Position numbers and translations under genes: made by a program. Positions 47,535 to 56,195 of a stretch of DNA of 64,000 bases are shown piece after piece. Within the stretch, counting starts at the first letter, position 1. Each line of letters opens with the position of its first letter. The stretch covers positions 455,949 through 519,948 of the forward strand of contig NZ_BMNI01000001.1 of NCBI RefSeq assembly GCF_014646375.1. The letters run 5' to 3'. This DNA is from Nocardioides phosphati (GTDB lineage Bacteria; Actinomycetota; Actinomycetes; Propionibacteriales; Nocardioidaceae). The notes beneath the pieces are model-generated. The model did not search any database and was not told the origin of the DNA. It worked only from the letters and a program-made list of their open reading frames with translations.

Positions 47535-50500
47535 TCAGCGACGCGGAGTGCCGGGGCGGGGCGGCCGCGGACGGTTCACGTCCTGCCGGTCGCGAGCCGC
47601 TCCCTGCGACTGGGTCGGCGCGGGTGCGCCTTCGCCTTCGATCGGGAGCTCGAGGCGGGACACGATCCGGTAGCGAAGGTCACGGGCCGGGCTGTCTCCC
47701 AGCGGCTTTTCAGCGACCAGGCCGCGCGTGGCGGCACCGACGTCGTGACCCTGCTCGTGGGCCTGCTGCAGCATCGCCGCGGTGGCCGGCCAGTCGCCCT
47801 GCTCGAGCAGCCGCGGGTCGAGCTCGCGAGCCAGCGGGGCCCACCGCTCGGCCGGGGTCTTCTCGGCCGCGGCCGCGAACCGTGCGCGGACCTCGCTGCT
47901 CTTGTGCAGCTCGGCCAGCGCCGCCTTCCGCGGGTCGGCATCCCAGGTCTTGACCGCGTCGCGCAGGTCGCGTCGCGCCTGCAGCTGAGAGAGCTGCAGC
48001 CGGGCCCGCACCTGGTTGACGCCCGGCTCCCAGGCGCTACTGGGACGTGCCGAGATGACCCGCATGGCGGCCATCTGTGCCTGCTCCGGGGCGAGGTTGT
48101 CCAGCCGCTCGTTGAGCAGCTGGTCACCGAGTGAGCGGAAGGCCGGCTGGCCACTGGCCACCGCGGCGGTGAGTGCCGCGGGCCCGCGCTGGGCCAGCAG
48201 GTCGGCCGGGTCGAGGCCGTCGGGGAACCGCGCGAAGCCGGGGTCCATGCCGTGCGGGGTGAGCATCCAGAAGTCGCGCTCGGCCGCGACCTGGCCAGCC
48301 AGGTCGGCGTCGGTGGCCACGATCGGGTCACGCCCGACGGCAGCCAGCTGGGCGGCCTGCTCGTCGGTCAGCGACGTGCCGAGCGGCGCCACACCGACGT
48401 AGAGGCCGGCGCTGGCGATCGTGACTGCGACGGCGTCCATCGGGCCCTCGACGATCACCGGGACCGCACCCTCGGCGAGCAGCTCGTCGACGACACCGAA
48501 GAGCTGGGCGCCCTTGTGGAACAGCGGGGTGTCGGCCGTGTTGAGGTACTTCGGACCGCCCTTGTCGGTGTCGGTGAGGTCGGGCCGGCGTCGGCCGACG
48601 AAGCCGAGGACCTCGCCTTGGTGGATCACCGGGAACATCACCCGGTCGCGGAACCGGTCGATGAGCCGACCGGTGCTGGCCTCGGTCGCGACGCCGGTGG
48701 CCACCATCTCGACGTCGCTGACACCACGGCCGCGCAGGTGGTCGACCAGGTTGGTCCACCCGGCCGGCGCCTGACCGGGACGGAACCGTTCGTCGCCGGC
48801 GAGGTCGACGCCGAACCGGCCGGTGAGGTAGTCGCGGCCCCATGAGTCGGTGAACCGGCCCTCGAAGAAGGCCCGCGCCATGTCGTTGATCTCAAGCATG
48901 CGCTCACGCGAGACGGGGGAGGAGTGCCACTCGTCTGCTCGCTGGTACATGAGCCGGAGATCGGCGTCGGTGGGCTCCAGCCGGCTGCCGCCGAGGTCGC
49001 GGATGTAGGCGGCCAGCGTCAGGTCGGGCTCGACGAACTGGTCCTCGTCGACGACGACCGGGTCGCCGGCAACGGCGTCGACCAGGTGCTCGTCGTACGG
49101 GCCGGGGTCCTCGGCGAGCGGCCAGTCGGCCCAGTCGGGGTCGGTGGCGTGGTCGACGAGTGTCGCCGGGTCCGGCTCGATCCCGTCCCAGAGGTCTGCG
49201 GGCGGCTCGTCGAAGTCGTAGGAGTGCGCGTGCTCGTCGGGAGCGGTCTCCAGCGCGATCGAGGTCCGCCAGACCAGCGCCTGGCACTCGTCGACGCCCT
49301 CCCAGCCGTCGCTCGGCATCGCCCGCCCGGCACCCAGCAGAGCCTCGACCTGCCAGCCGCGCTGCACGCCGTGGTCCACATTCGCGACGAGCGCGGGCCA
49401 CCAGGTGCTGGCCCGGATGCTCGCGGCGCGCTCGGGACCGAACAGGTCCGCGAGCCGCGGAGTCCACTCGGTGGTGACGCTCTCACCGTGGGAACCATCG
49501 CCGATCTGGGCGGCAACGGCCGGTGTGAGCTGACGGGCCATGCGCCACCACACGGCCGCCGCGGCGTGCTCGTCGGGCAGCGGCCCGGCCGGGTGGTCGG
49601 CCGCGGTAGCGGTGCGCAGCAGCTCGTGGGCGGTGACGCCGGCGCGGGACATCGCGGCCAGCCGCTCGGCGAGCAGCGGGGTGAACTCGTCGTCGCGGAC
49701 CTGCGGAGCGAGCGAGTAGAGCAGCTGGCGCCATTCCTTGAGCGCCGGCGTGTGGTCGCCGGTGACGGCGCGGTTGAGCCGTCGCTGCCAGGTCGCGGAG
49801 GCCTTCTGCAGCTGCGGTGCACCGGTCGGGCGCCGGTCATCGACTGGGACCTGCATGGCGGCCCGCCAGACCTCGACGTCGGCGACCGTGGCGGCCTCGG
49901 GCCGCAGGCCGTTCTGTGCCCACACCGGCAGTGCGGCCTGGTCGCTCGCCCGCGTGCGGACCTGATCGGCGAGCTGCTCAACCAGGTGTGCACGCTGGGA
50001 GAGGTAGGCGCCCCAGTGCGGGTCGTCGGCCAGCCGGGCGGGGACCGCGGGCATCCACGGCAGCGGCCCGGCGCCGGCGTTGCGCAGGCCGGAGGCGTCC
50101 AGCCGCCAGTCGAGGACCGCGGCGCGGTCGTGCGCGCTCTCCAGCTCCCGGTCGCCGGCAGCGGCCCGGAGCGCGACGACGGGGTTCTCGCCGGCCGCGC
50201 CGAGAAGCAGCAGATGGGCGCGCAAGGTCGGCCACGCGGCCTCGTCGGCGAGCCCGGGGAGGATCGTCTCGACCGCGTTGTCCAGGGCGTCGACCACGTT
50301 GACCGGGTCGCCGTTGGCGTCCTGGCCTACGTGGTCATGGCGCAGCAGGTCCTCCGCGGCGACGTAGAGGCTGTCGAGGTAGCGCTGGGAGGCCTCGCCG
50401 AGCCGGGTGGCCGGATCGGCCTGCTCGCGCAGCAGGCTGGTTGCGGACCGCTGCGTGTCGTCGCGCGCCAGCATCGACTCGAGGATGTCGGTCGGCGTGA

Positions 50501-53426
50501 GCGGCCGGACCAGCGTCGGATGGATCACCGAGTGCGGGTCGCCGTCGCCGACGACCTCGAGGTAGACGTGGTTCGCGTGCGCGCCGCGGGTCATCATCGT
50601 GTAGAGCTGCTGGCGCGACTCGCTGCCGGTGGCCAGGCCGTGCATCGTGTCGGCGGTGACGCCCTGGGCGGTGTGCACGGTGCACGCGTAGCCGAGCTCT
50701 GTGGACCGGGCGACGTAGTCAGCGGGCAGCCGCACGGTGCGGCCGTGCTGGGTGTGCTGGACCGTGAGCTCGCCGCCGTCGTGGATCTCCAGCACGTTCC
50801 AGCGGTCACCGTTCTTCACCCAGTCGGTGGCCGAGGTACGCAGGCGACGGTCGTTCTCGCGGGTGATGATCAGTTCGCCGATCGAGGCCTCGTTGCCGTC
50901 GGCGAGCCGGCGGACCGGGCCGCTGGCGGCAACGTCGGCCGGGTCGATTCCCTCGAGACGGTGGGCGCGGGCCTGCTGGTTCAGCTCGCTGACCAGGTCG
51001 CGGGTGGGGGCGAGCATGATCGAGTCCAGCCCGGCGCCGCGGTCCGTCTGCCAGGCCGCGAACACGTCCTCGGTCATGGTGGCCAGGTCGCCGACGTGGA
51101 CGCGGTCGCGGTCGAGGTAGAAGCCGAGCGACTCGGGCTTGCCCTCGCGCAGCGCGAGCGATGCGGCGCCCTCGGCGGGGTCCTTGAACCGGACGAGCTC
51201 GGTCAGCTGCAGTGCCCCGTGGGTGGCGCGGATGTCGCGCAGCACGCCGCCGGCGCCGATCGCGGAGAGCTGCTGGTCGTCGCCGATCAGCCGGACGCTG
51301 CCCCCGCGCTCGAGGATGTAGGAGACCGCCGTATCCAGGGACAGGGTGTCGGCCATCCCGGCCTCGTCGATGACCACGAGGGTGGAGGAGTCGATGCCGG
51401 CGACCCAGGCGGGCATCGCAGCGCCGGACTCGCGGGCCTGCTCGAGCGAGTGGGTCAGCTTGGCCAGGGTGTCGGTCTGGGTGTCGATCTGCGAGCGCAG
51501 GGCGTCCGCGGCCGCCGCTGAGGGAGCCAGGCCGATGATGGTGCCGCCGCCATCAGCCCAGGCGCTGGCCAGGGCGCGCATCGCGGAGGTCTTGCCAGAT
51601 CCGGCGGGCGCGATCGCCAGCTGCAGCCGAGCGCCGGAGGTGGCCATCTCGCGGACCAGCGTGGCCTGTCCGGCGTTGAGGGTGATGCCGTTGGCGGTCG
51701 ACTCCAGCAGCGCCAGGTCGACCGAGGACGCTTCGACCGCGTACCCGTCGTGGCGGCCGACGGCCTCGACCAGGCGCTCCTCGGCGGCCAGCACCTTGCC
51801 CGAGGTGAACAGCTCGGCGCCGCTCTGGGTGTAGACCGAGGCCCCGTCCGCGCGCCGCAGCTCGACCGGTTCGCTGATGGTGTCCCAGGGACGGGCCATG
51901 CTCACCGAGCGGCCGTCGAGGACCTCGCTGACGAGCAGGTCGACAGCCTGGGAGACCTGGTTGGCGGGCACGTTGGCACCCCGGACCTGCCGCTGGGCCT
52001 CGGCGTAGACGTGCCAGTACTGCCAGGTGCTGCGACCGCTCTCCATCGTCGCCACGATTCGGTCGGTGGTCTTGGCGAACCAAGCCGAGTCGGCCAGCGA
52101 CCGTGCTGCACCCTTCGGGTTCAGCGCCCCGTGGACCATCTGCTTGACCCGCTGAGGGGTGCCCAGTACCTCGATGGCCTCACGGCTCCAGGTCTCGCGC
52201 TGCTCAGCCAGCGAACGCGGCTCGTGCTTGGCCTCGCGCGTCTCCAGCGTCGCCTGCTGGGACAGCTGGATGGTCTCCACCGGCGTGGGCGGGCGGCCGT
52301 GGGTGGCCTGGAACGCGGCCGCGAGAACCTTGCGGCGGTCCTCGACGTTGGCGCGGCGCTTGGAGAAGCGTCGGTTCAGCTCGGGATCGACGCCGACGAT
52401 CTCGCGCACCGGCCGCTTGCGTGCGTCCTCGTTCGGCCGCTCCTCAAACCGCACGCCCAGGGCGTCGACCAGGCGCCGCTCGAGCGCGGTGTTGTAGGTC
52501 TCCGAGGCCGAGACGACCGCCTTGTGCAGCGGCCGGCCGTCGATGGCCAGCCACTTGCCGTCGAGCGTCTGGACCTTGTTCGCCACGGCGACGTGGGTGT
52601 GCAGGTCGGGGTCTCCCGCGCGGGAGTCGCGGTGGGTGAACGCCGTGGCCACCAGGCCGCGGACGTCGACCTGGCGGACTCCGTTGGTGCCCCGGCGGGT
52701 GAACAGTGCCTTGGACTCGATGAAGCCCAGCGCGTCCTTGATCGCCGCCTGGTGGGCCCGCTCGATCACCGCGGCGGTCTTCGGGTCGGAGATCGCCCAC
52801 AGCACCGAGACGCTCTTGACCGGGGAGAAGGTCAGGTCGTAGCCGGCGACCGCGTTGGTCTTCGGCCGGGAGTGCTTGGCGATCGCGGCGGCCAGCTCAC
52901 GTGCGTCGGCGGGGTCGCGGCCGTGCTCGGCACGGAAGAACTCGGTGCCGACCTCGGTGCGGACCTTGGCCCGGTCGGCCGCGGGGACCGGCCAGTCACC
53001 CGGCAGGCCGGCGGCCTCGTTGATGGCCGCGATGCGCTTGGCGACCTCGATCCGGAACGGGCTGATGTCGTTCTCGTAGACCTTGTACGGCGTGCCGAGC
53101 TGGCGGGCCGTCTTGTAGTCCACCTCGGTCGGCCGGTCCACGCCGTCGCGGCCGATGCGCAGGTCCAGGTCCTTGGTCCGCTGGGTGGCCAGCGGGTGGT
53201 GACCGGAGCCGAACAGGCTCTGCATGTGGTCGGCGGTGACGATGTCGCCGGCGTCGAGCCCGTCGAGTCCCTCCATGCCGGAGCCGACCCACACGCCGGG
53301 GGTCTCACCCTTCTCGGTGTAGTAGCTCGCCAGCCCGGTGTGGCCCTTGTCGGTGGCGTCCATCGCTGCGACCTGGCGGGTCAGGTAGTCGTACCCCGAT
53401 CCCGCGGTCAGCTTGTGGAGGCTCAT
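47535..53426 (-). CDS. MobF relaxase-helicase-primase fusion, TraA-like (1963 aa)
   Basis: Three enzyme parts. (1) TrwC/TraI relaxase, about 1-390: candidate nicking tyrosines in TAGSGYDYLTRQ near the N-terminus and the metal-binding histidines in GDPDLHTHVAVANKV near 275. (2) Superfamily 1 helicase, about 560-1020: Walker A APAGSGKTSAMR near 605, VVIDEAGMADT, and the UvrD-type ending YACTVHTAQGVTADTMHG. (3) DnaG-like primase core, about 1480-1800: RDRVMFPVIHQGEVLGFVGR and TOPRIM motifs VIVEGPMDAVAV near 1660 and ATDADLAG. No primase zinc finger is seen. It nicks and unwinds the transferred strand and may prime the complementary strand. ATG 53426 preferred over GTG 53438. Confidence 0.9.
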   Translation of the reverse strand: MSLHKLTAGSGYDYLTRQVAAMDATDKGHTGLASYYTEKGETPGVWVGSGMEGLDGLDAGDIVTADHMQSLFGSGHHPLATQRTKDLDLRIGRDGVDRPTEVDYKTARQLGTPYKVYENDISPFRIEVAKRIAAINEAAGLPGDWPVPAADRAKVRTEVGTEFFRAEHGRDPADARELAAAIAKHSRPKTNAVAGYDLTFSPVKSVSVLWAISDPKTAAVIERAHQAAIKDALGFIESKALFTRRGTNGVRQVDVRGLVATAFTHRDSRAGDPDLHTHVAVANKVQTLDGKWLAIDGRPLHKAVVSASETYNTALERRLVDALGVRFEERPNEDARKRPVREIVGVDPELNRRFSKRRANVEDRRKVLAAAFQATHGRPPTPVETIQLSQQATLETREAKHEPRSLAEQRETWSREAIEVLGTPQRVKQMVHGALNPKGAARSLADSAWFAKTTDRIVATMESGRSTWQYWHVYAEAQRQVRGANVPANQVSQAVDLLVSEVLDGRSVSMARPWDTISEPVELRRADGASVYTQSGAELFTSGKVLAAEERLVEAVGRHDGYAVEASSVDLALLESTANGITLNAGQATLVREMATSGARLQLAIAPAGSGKTSAMRALASAWADGGGTIIGLAPSAAAADALRSQIDTQTDTLAKLTHSLEQARESGAAMPAWVAGIDSSTLVVIDEAGMADTLSLDTAVSYILERGGSVRLIGDDQQLSAIGAGGVLRDIRATHGALQLTELVRFKDPAEGAASLALREGKPESLGFYLDRDRVHVGDLATMTEDVFAAWQTDRGAGLDSIMLAPTRDLVSELNQQARAHRLEGIDPADVAASGPVRRLADGNEASIGELIITRENDRRLRTSATDWVKNGDRWNVLEIHDGGELTVQHTQHGRTVRLPADYVARSTELGYACTVHTAQGVTADTMHGLATGSESRQQLYTMMTRGAHANHVYLEVVGDGDPHSVIHPTLVRPLTPTDILESMLARDDTQRSATSLLREQADPATRLGEASQRYLDSLYVAAEDLLRHDHVGQDANGDPVNVVDALDNAVETILPGLADEAAWPTLRAHLLLLGAAGENPVVALRAAAGDRELESAHDRAAVLDWRLDASGLRNAGAGPLPWMPAVPARLADDPHWGAYLSQRAHLVEQLADQVRTRASDQAALPVWAQNGLRPEAATVADVEVWRAAMQVPVDDRRPTGAPQLQKASATWQRRLNRAVTGDHTPALKEWRQLLYSLAPQVRDDEFTPLLAERLAAMSRAGVTAHELLRTATAADHPAGPLPDEHAAAAVWWRMARQLTPAVAAQIGDGSHGESVTTEWTPRLADLFGPERAASIRASTWWPALVANVDHGVQRGWQVEALLGAGRAMPSDGWEGVDECQALVWRTSIALETAPDEHAHSYDFDEPPADLWDGIEPDPATLVDHATDPDWADWPLAEDPGPYDEHLVDAVAGDPVVVDEDQFVEPDLTLAAYIRDLGGSRLEPTDADLRLMYQRADEWHSSPVSRERMLEINDMARAFFEGRFTDSWGRDYLTGRFGVDLAGDERFRPGQAPAGWTNLVDHLRGRGVSDVEMVATGVATEASTGRLIDRFRDRVMFPVIHQGEVLGFVGRRRPDLTDTDKGGPKYLNTADTPLFHKGAQLFGVVDELLAEGAVPVIVEGPMDAVAVTIASAGLYVGVAPLGTSLTDEQAAQLAAVGRDPIVATDADLAGQVAAERDFWMLTPHGMDPGFARFPDGLDPADLLAQRGPAALTAAVASGQPAFRSLGDQLLNERLDNLAPEQAQMAAMRVISARPSSAWEPGVNQVRARLQLSQLQARRDLRDAVKTWDADPRKAALAELHKSSEVRARFAAAAEKTPAERWAPLARELDPRLLEQGDWPATAAMLQQAHEQGHDVGAATRGLVAEKPLGDSPARDLRYRIVSRLELPIEGEGAPAPTQSQGAARDRQDVNRPRPPRPGTPRR

Positions 53427-53430
53427 CGTC

Positions 53431-53707
53431 ACAGTCACCTACGTGCGCGCGGGTGCGCTGTGCGATCACTTCCGGCCGGATTCTTGATGTGTTCTTTCTA
53501 TTCGGCAGACCGAGAATGCAAGAGGTGTGTGGCACTTGGGAGTTCGCGGAAATCTGGGGGGACGCTGAGGGGCGTCGGTGACGGCTGGGGCGTCGGGTTC
53601 GGATCGGCTGGGTTGGACGGGTTGGGCTGGGTCGCTGGGGGAGCGGTTTTGAAGGTTTCTGGGGTTCGGTGATCGCTCGGGGACCGGGAAATGTCGTAGG
53701 TGACTGT
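53431..53707. promoter_or_regulatory. divergent control region of the relaxase gene and possible oriT
   Basis: ACAGTCACCTACG at 53431-53443 and CGTAGGTGACTGT at 53695-53707 form a perfect 13-base inverted repeat whose arms sit just before the two divergent genes. Between them lie GTTCTTTCTATTC (53491-53503, identical to the complement of 58956-58968) and GGGGGGACGC (53556-53565, as in the 18209 and 35794 elements). A relaxase gene usually lies next to its nick site, so oriT may be here; no nic consensus was recognised. Confidence 0.55.
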
Positions 53708-53738
53708 CAGAGTCCATGTCGACACGAGTGAGGACCGG

Positions 53739-54122
53739 ATGAGTCAGCAGACGATCAAGCAGCAGGCGCGGCGTACGGCGCGGGAGATGGCCGAGAAGCG
53801 GCGCAAGGAGCGCGAGGAGCGCGAGCGCCGGGTGATCGACCTGGCCGAACAGGTCATGGTCGCGATCGGTGAGCGCGACGCGGCGGTGGCCGAGACCGAG
53901 AAGCGCGCCGGTGAGGCGCTGCGGGAGTTGACCGAGGCTGAGGGCCTGTCGCTGGGCGAGGCCGTCGAGTGGTGCGGCGAGACCGTGACCGTGCGCGAGG
54001 CGACGCGGCTACGGCGGCTCGCCAGTGAGCCCCAGGCCGACGACGGCGACCAGGGCGGCGACGGCGCGGCGCTGGCGACCGCTGGGAGTGGGGGAGCGGG
54101 TGCCGGTTCGTCGGCTGGATGA
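53739..54122 (+). CDS. charged helical protein next to the relaxase (127 aa)
   Basis: Residues 1-75 are an almost continuous charged helix (RRTAREMAEKRRKEREERER, VIDLAEQVMVAIGERDAAVA), and LGEAVEWCGETVTVREATRL follows; the tail is Gly/Ala-rich and disordered. Proteins of this size and charge beside MobF genes often bind oriT as relaxosome accessories (inference). The ATG at 53739 is chosen; a longer in-frame start would lie within the inverted repeat. Overlaps the next gene by 23 bases. Confidence 0.6.
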   Translation: MSQQTIKQQARRTAREMAEKRRKEREERERRVIDLAEQVMVAIGERDAAVAETEKRAGEALRELTEAEGLSLGEAVEWCGETVTVREATRLRRLASEPQADDGDQGGDGAALATAGSGGAGAGSSAG

Positions 54123-54627
54123 CGCCGGCCTCGCGGCGGTCGCGGCCGCGATCAGCGATCCGGCGGTGCTCGCGCGGTATCGGGCGAAGGTCGCCACGGT
54201 GCCGGACAGTGAGTGCCTGTGGTGGACCGGAGCGGTCTCGGGCCGGTCCGAGCGTGAGCGCACCGACGGCGGTGGCCATGGCCGGTTCTGGTACGCGCCG
54301 GGGCGGGTGATCATCGCGCACCGGTTCGCGTTCGCGGTCATGCACGGCGTGGACGCGCTCGCAGAGGCGCGGCTGCTCGGGCACCGCTGTCACAACCCGC
54401 TGTGCCAGCGGATCGCACCGGAACACGTCGTGGTCTCGACGGCACGCAAGAACCGGCAGGAGTGGGCCGTCCAACGGCGACTGCCCTACAGCCCGCTGGC
54501 CGACCCGCGCGGGCCGCGTCGCCGGGCGCGGGAACTGCGCGACCTGGCGCGTGAGGACCCGCAGCTGGTGGCCGACGACCTCGCGCGGCTCCAGGAACTG
54601 CTGGGCGAGCAACTGACCCTGTGGTGA
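54100..54627 (+). CDS. HNH-nuclease-like protein (175 aa)
   Basis: The core DSECLWWTGAVSGRSERERT, then GHGRFWYAPGRVIIAHRFAF, LLGHRCHNPLCQRIAPEHVV resembles HNH/phage-AP2-type nucleases (HR, then HRCHNPxCxNPxH with the last part here as APEHV). The metal-binding pattern is partly degenerate. The GTG at 54100 has GGGGAG 4-9 bases upstream. Ends at a strong terminator. Confidence 0.6.
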   Translation: MPVRRLDDAGLAAVAAAISDPAVLARYRAKVATVPDSECLWWTGAVSGRSERERTDGGGHGRFWYAPGRVIIAHRFAFAVMHGVDALAEARLLGHRCHNPLCQRIAPEHVVVSTARKNRQEWAVQRRLPYSPLADPRGPRRRARELRDLAREDPQLVADDLARLQELLGEQLTLW

Positions 54628-54641
54628 CCAGCCCGACGCAG

Positions 54642-54677
54642 AAGGCCGCCCGCACCGTCGATGGTGCGGGCGGCCTT
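54642..54677. terminator. bidirectional terminator between convergent genes
   Basis: AAGGCCGCCCGCACC (54642-54656), a 6-base loop and GGTGCGGGCGGCCTT (54663-54677): a perfect 15-base-pair stem with A and T ends on either side, placed between the HNH-like gene and the minus-strand small-gene operon. Confidence 0.85.
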
Positions 54678-54688
54678 GCGGTTGTTGG

Positions 54689-55042
54689 TCAGGCTGGCTC
54701 GCCGTCGAGGAGCCGACCGAGCGTCTCCCACAGGTCGAGGTAGCCGTCCGCGTCCTCGGGAGACTGCTCGCCCCACTTGGCGTGAAGAACGCGGATGCGG
54801 TCGAGCCGGTCGAGCCGGTCGGGCAGCGCGGTGCGCGAGGCGGCCATGAACTCCACGTCGGCGGCGTGGCCGGTGGTCTTGAGGCCCAGCCGGTGATCGT
54901 GGCCGGTGTAGTAGGCCACGAGGATGTTGTCGGGAATCAGGGCGTCGGCGGCGGTGGCGTGGATCTTGTCACCTGCCGGAGTCCACGGGCCGGGGGTGGC
55001 GCGCTCCTCCAGGGCGCGGAGCGTGGCGTCGTCGTCGCTCAT
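54689..55042 (-). CDS. Ea22-like hypothetical protein (117 aa)
   Basis: The N-terminus LRALEERATPGPWTPAG and the later ADVEFMAASRTALPDRLDRL match the common pattern of phage and mobile-element proteins annotated as Ea22-like (ATPGPW near the start, then AxFIAxAR). Function unknown. Last gene of a minus-strand run in which neighbours overlap by 4 bases. Confidence 0.6.
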   Translation of the reverse strand: MSDDDATLRALEERATPGPWTPAGDKIHATAADALIPDNILVAYYTGHDHRLGLKTTGHAADVEFMAASRTALPDRLDRLDRIRVLHAKWGEQSPEDADGYLDLWETLGRLLDGEPA

Positions 55043-55290
55043 GCTGGCTGGTCCTCCCGCGCGGTCGCGGCGGCGAGGTCGAGCCGCCCGGATGCGGCGG
55101 TCGCCACGGCGGTGATCCGGGCGGCCAGCGCCCGCAACTCGGCGGGCGTGCCCTGGATCGCGACCACGTCGTCACCGGCCAGCGTCAGGACCGGCTGGCG
55201 GTGCTCATCGGCACCCACCCAGTCCTCGCCGGGGGTGAACACCTGGACGCTGGTCTCTCGGGCTGCCAGCCACTCGATGTGCGCGCTCAC
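55039..55290 (-). CDS. small hypothetical protein (83 aa)
   Basis: A small alpha/beta protein (HIEWLAARETSVQVFTPGED, PVLTLAGDDVVAIQGTPAEL). GTG start overlapping the previous stop and ATGA overlap with the next gene fix its limits. No family recognised. Confidence 0.6.
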   Translation of the reverse strand: MSAHIEWLAARETSVQVFTPGEDWVGADEHRQPVLTLAGDDVVAIQGTPAELRALAARITAVATAASGRLDLAAATAREDQPA

Positions 55291-55589
55291 GGGGTCACCT
55301 CGGCGGGTGCGGTGCCGATGACGCGGCGGAACGCCTCCACGTCGGCCTCGCGGGAGAACAGGCGGCGCCGGTGCTTGTCGCTCTCGGTGGCGACCTCGCC
55401 CAGGACTTCCGCGAGGCCCTCCAGGAAGGCCACGACGGCGTCGGCGTCGACGGCGGCACCCATGGCGACCCACGGCTTGGGCACCCGCTCGGTGGCGGCG
55501 TAGGGCATCGCGGACATGGCGGCTCGGATGCGGCGCTGGTCGCGCTCGCTGATCACCGTCGTGGTCGAAGCTGCGTCGTGGTTGGTCAT
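55287..55589 (-). CDS. small hypothetical protein (100 aa)
   Basis: Contains ERDQRRIRAAMSAMPYAATE and VDADAVVAFLEGLAEVLGEV, probably all helical. No family recognised. It overlaps both neighbours by 4 bases, so it is translated within the run 56121 to 54689. Confidence 0.6.
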   Translation of the reverse strand: MTNHDAASTTTVISERDQRRIRAAMSAMPYAATERVPKPWVAMGAAVDADAVVAFLEGLAEVLGEVATESDKHRRRLFSREADVEAFRRVIGTAPAEVTP

Positions 55590-55828
55590 GACTGCTCCTG
55601 TTCGGTGGTGGTGCGGTGGGTGTGCTCGGCGTGCAGGGCGTCCAGCGCCGTGGCGACGCTGGACAGGGCCGCGTCCAGGTGGGCGCGGGCGGCATCGGGG
55701 GTCCAGCGGCGTACGTCGCGCAGCCGGTGCTCGATGACGATCAGGTCGCAGGCCGTCTCGCTGAGGGTGTGCCGGTCCTTGGCGGCGCTGGCCTCGACGT
55801 CGGCGGCGGTGGCGGGCGGCTGGCTCAT
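55586..55828 (-). CDS. small hypothetical protein (80 aa)
   Basis: A helical protein (LSETACDLIVIEHRLRDVRR, AARAHLDAALSSVATALDAL). No recognised domain. Overlaps both neighbours by 4 bases. Confidence 0.6.
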   Translation of the reverse strand: MSQPPATAADVEASAAKDRHTLSETACDLIVIEHRLRDVRRWTPDAARAHLDAALSSVATALDALHAEHTHRTTTEQEQS

Positions 55829-56121
55829 CGCAGGATGTCCTCGACGGCGCGGCGCTTGGCCTCGTCGAGCGTGGCGGTGCGCATTCCCCAGCGCTGCCCG
55901 TAGCCGCCGTCGATGTCGGCGTAGAACCCCGGCGCGAGGTAGGTCGCACAGTCGCCGGGGGTGATCCGGATCAGGTAGATGCGCCCGTGCGCGTGGACGC
56001 TGGCGGTGTGCGCGGTCCAGCGACCGGGCCAGCGGTCGTCGGCGTCCACGGCGTGCCACTCCACGGGCGTGGGGTCGGGCGTCGTCGGTGCTGCGCTGGC
56101 GTGGGTGGTGGTGTCGGTCAT
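55825..56121 (-). CDS. small hypothetical protein (98 aa)
   Basis: A strand-rich protein (PVEWHAVDADDRWPGRWTAH, GRIYLIRITPGDCATYLAPG, TLDEAKRRAVEDIL). No family recognised. ATG with GGAGGAG 6-8 bases upstream; it heads the overlapping run and lies 74 bases after the DUF932-like gene. Confidence 0.6.
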   Translation of the reverse strand: MTDTTTHASAAPTTPDPTPVEWHAVDADDRWPGRWTAHTASVHAHGRIYLIRITPGDCATYLAPGFYADIDGGYGQRWGMRTATLDEAKRRAVEDILR

Positions 56122-56195
56122 GGCTCCTCCTTCGGTTGGGCCGGTGGCGGGCCGGACTCTGGGTCTCAGCCCGCCACCGGAGGAACTGGCGACGG

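Noticed and set aside
48924..51521. 865-codon plus-strand frame opposite the relaxase gene
   Set aside because: Shadow of the MobF protein; low-complexity Val/Gly/Asp content typical of antisense frames.
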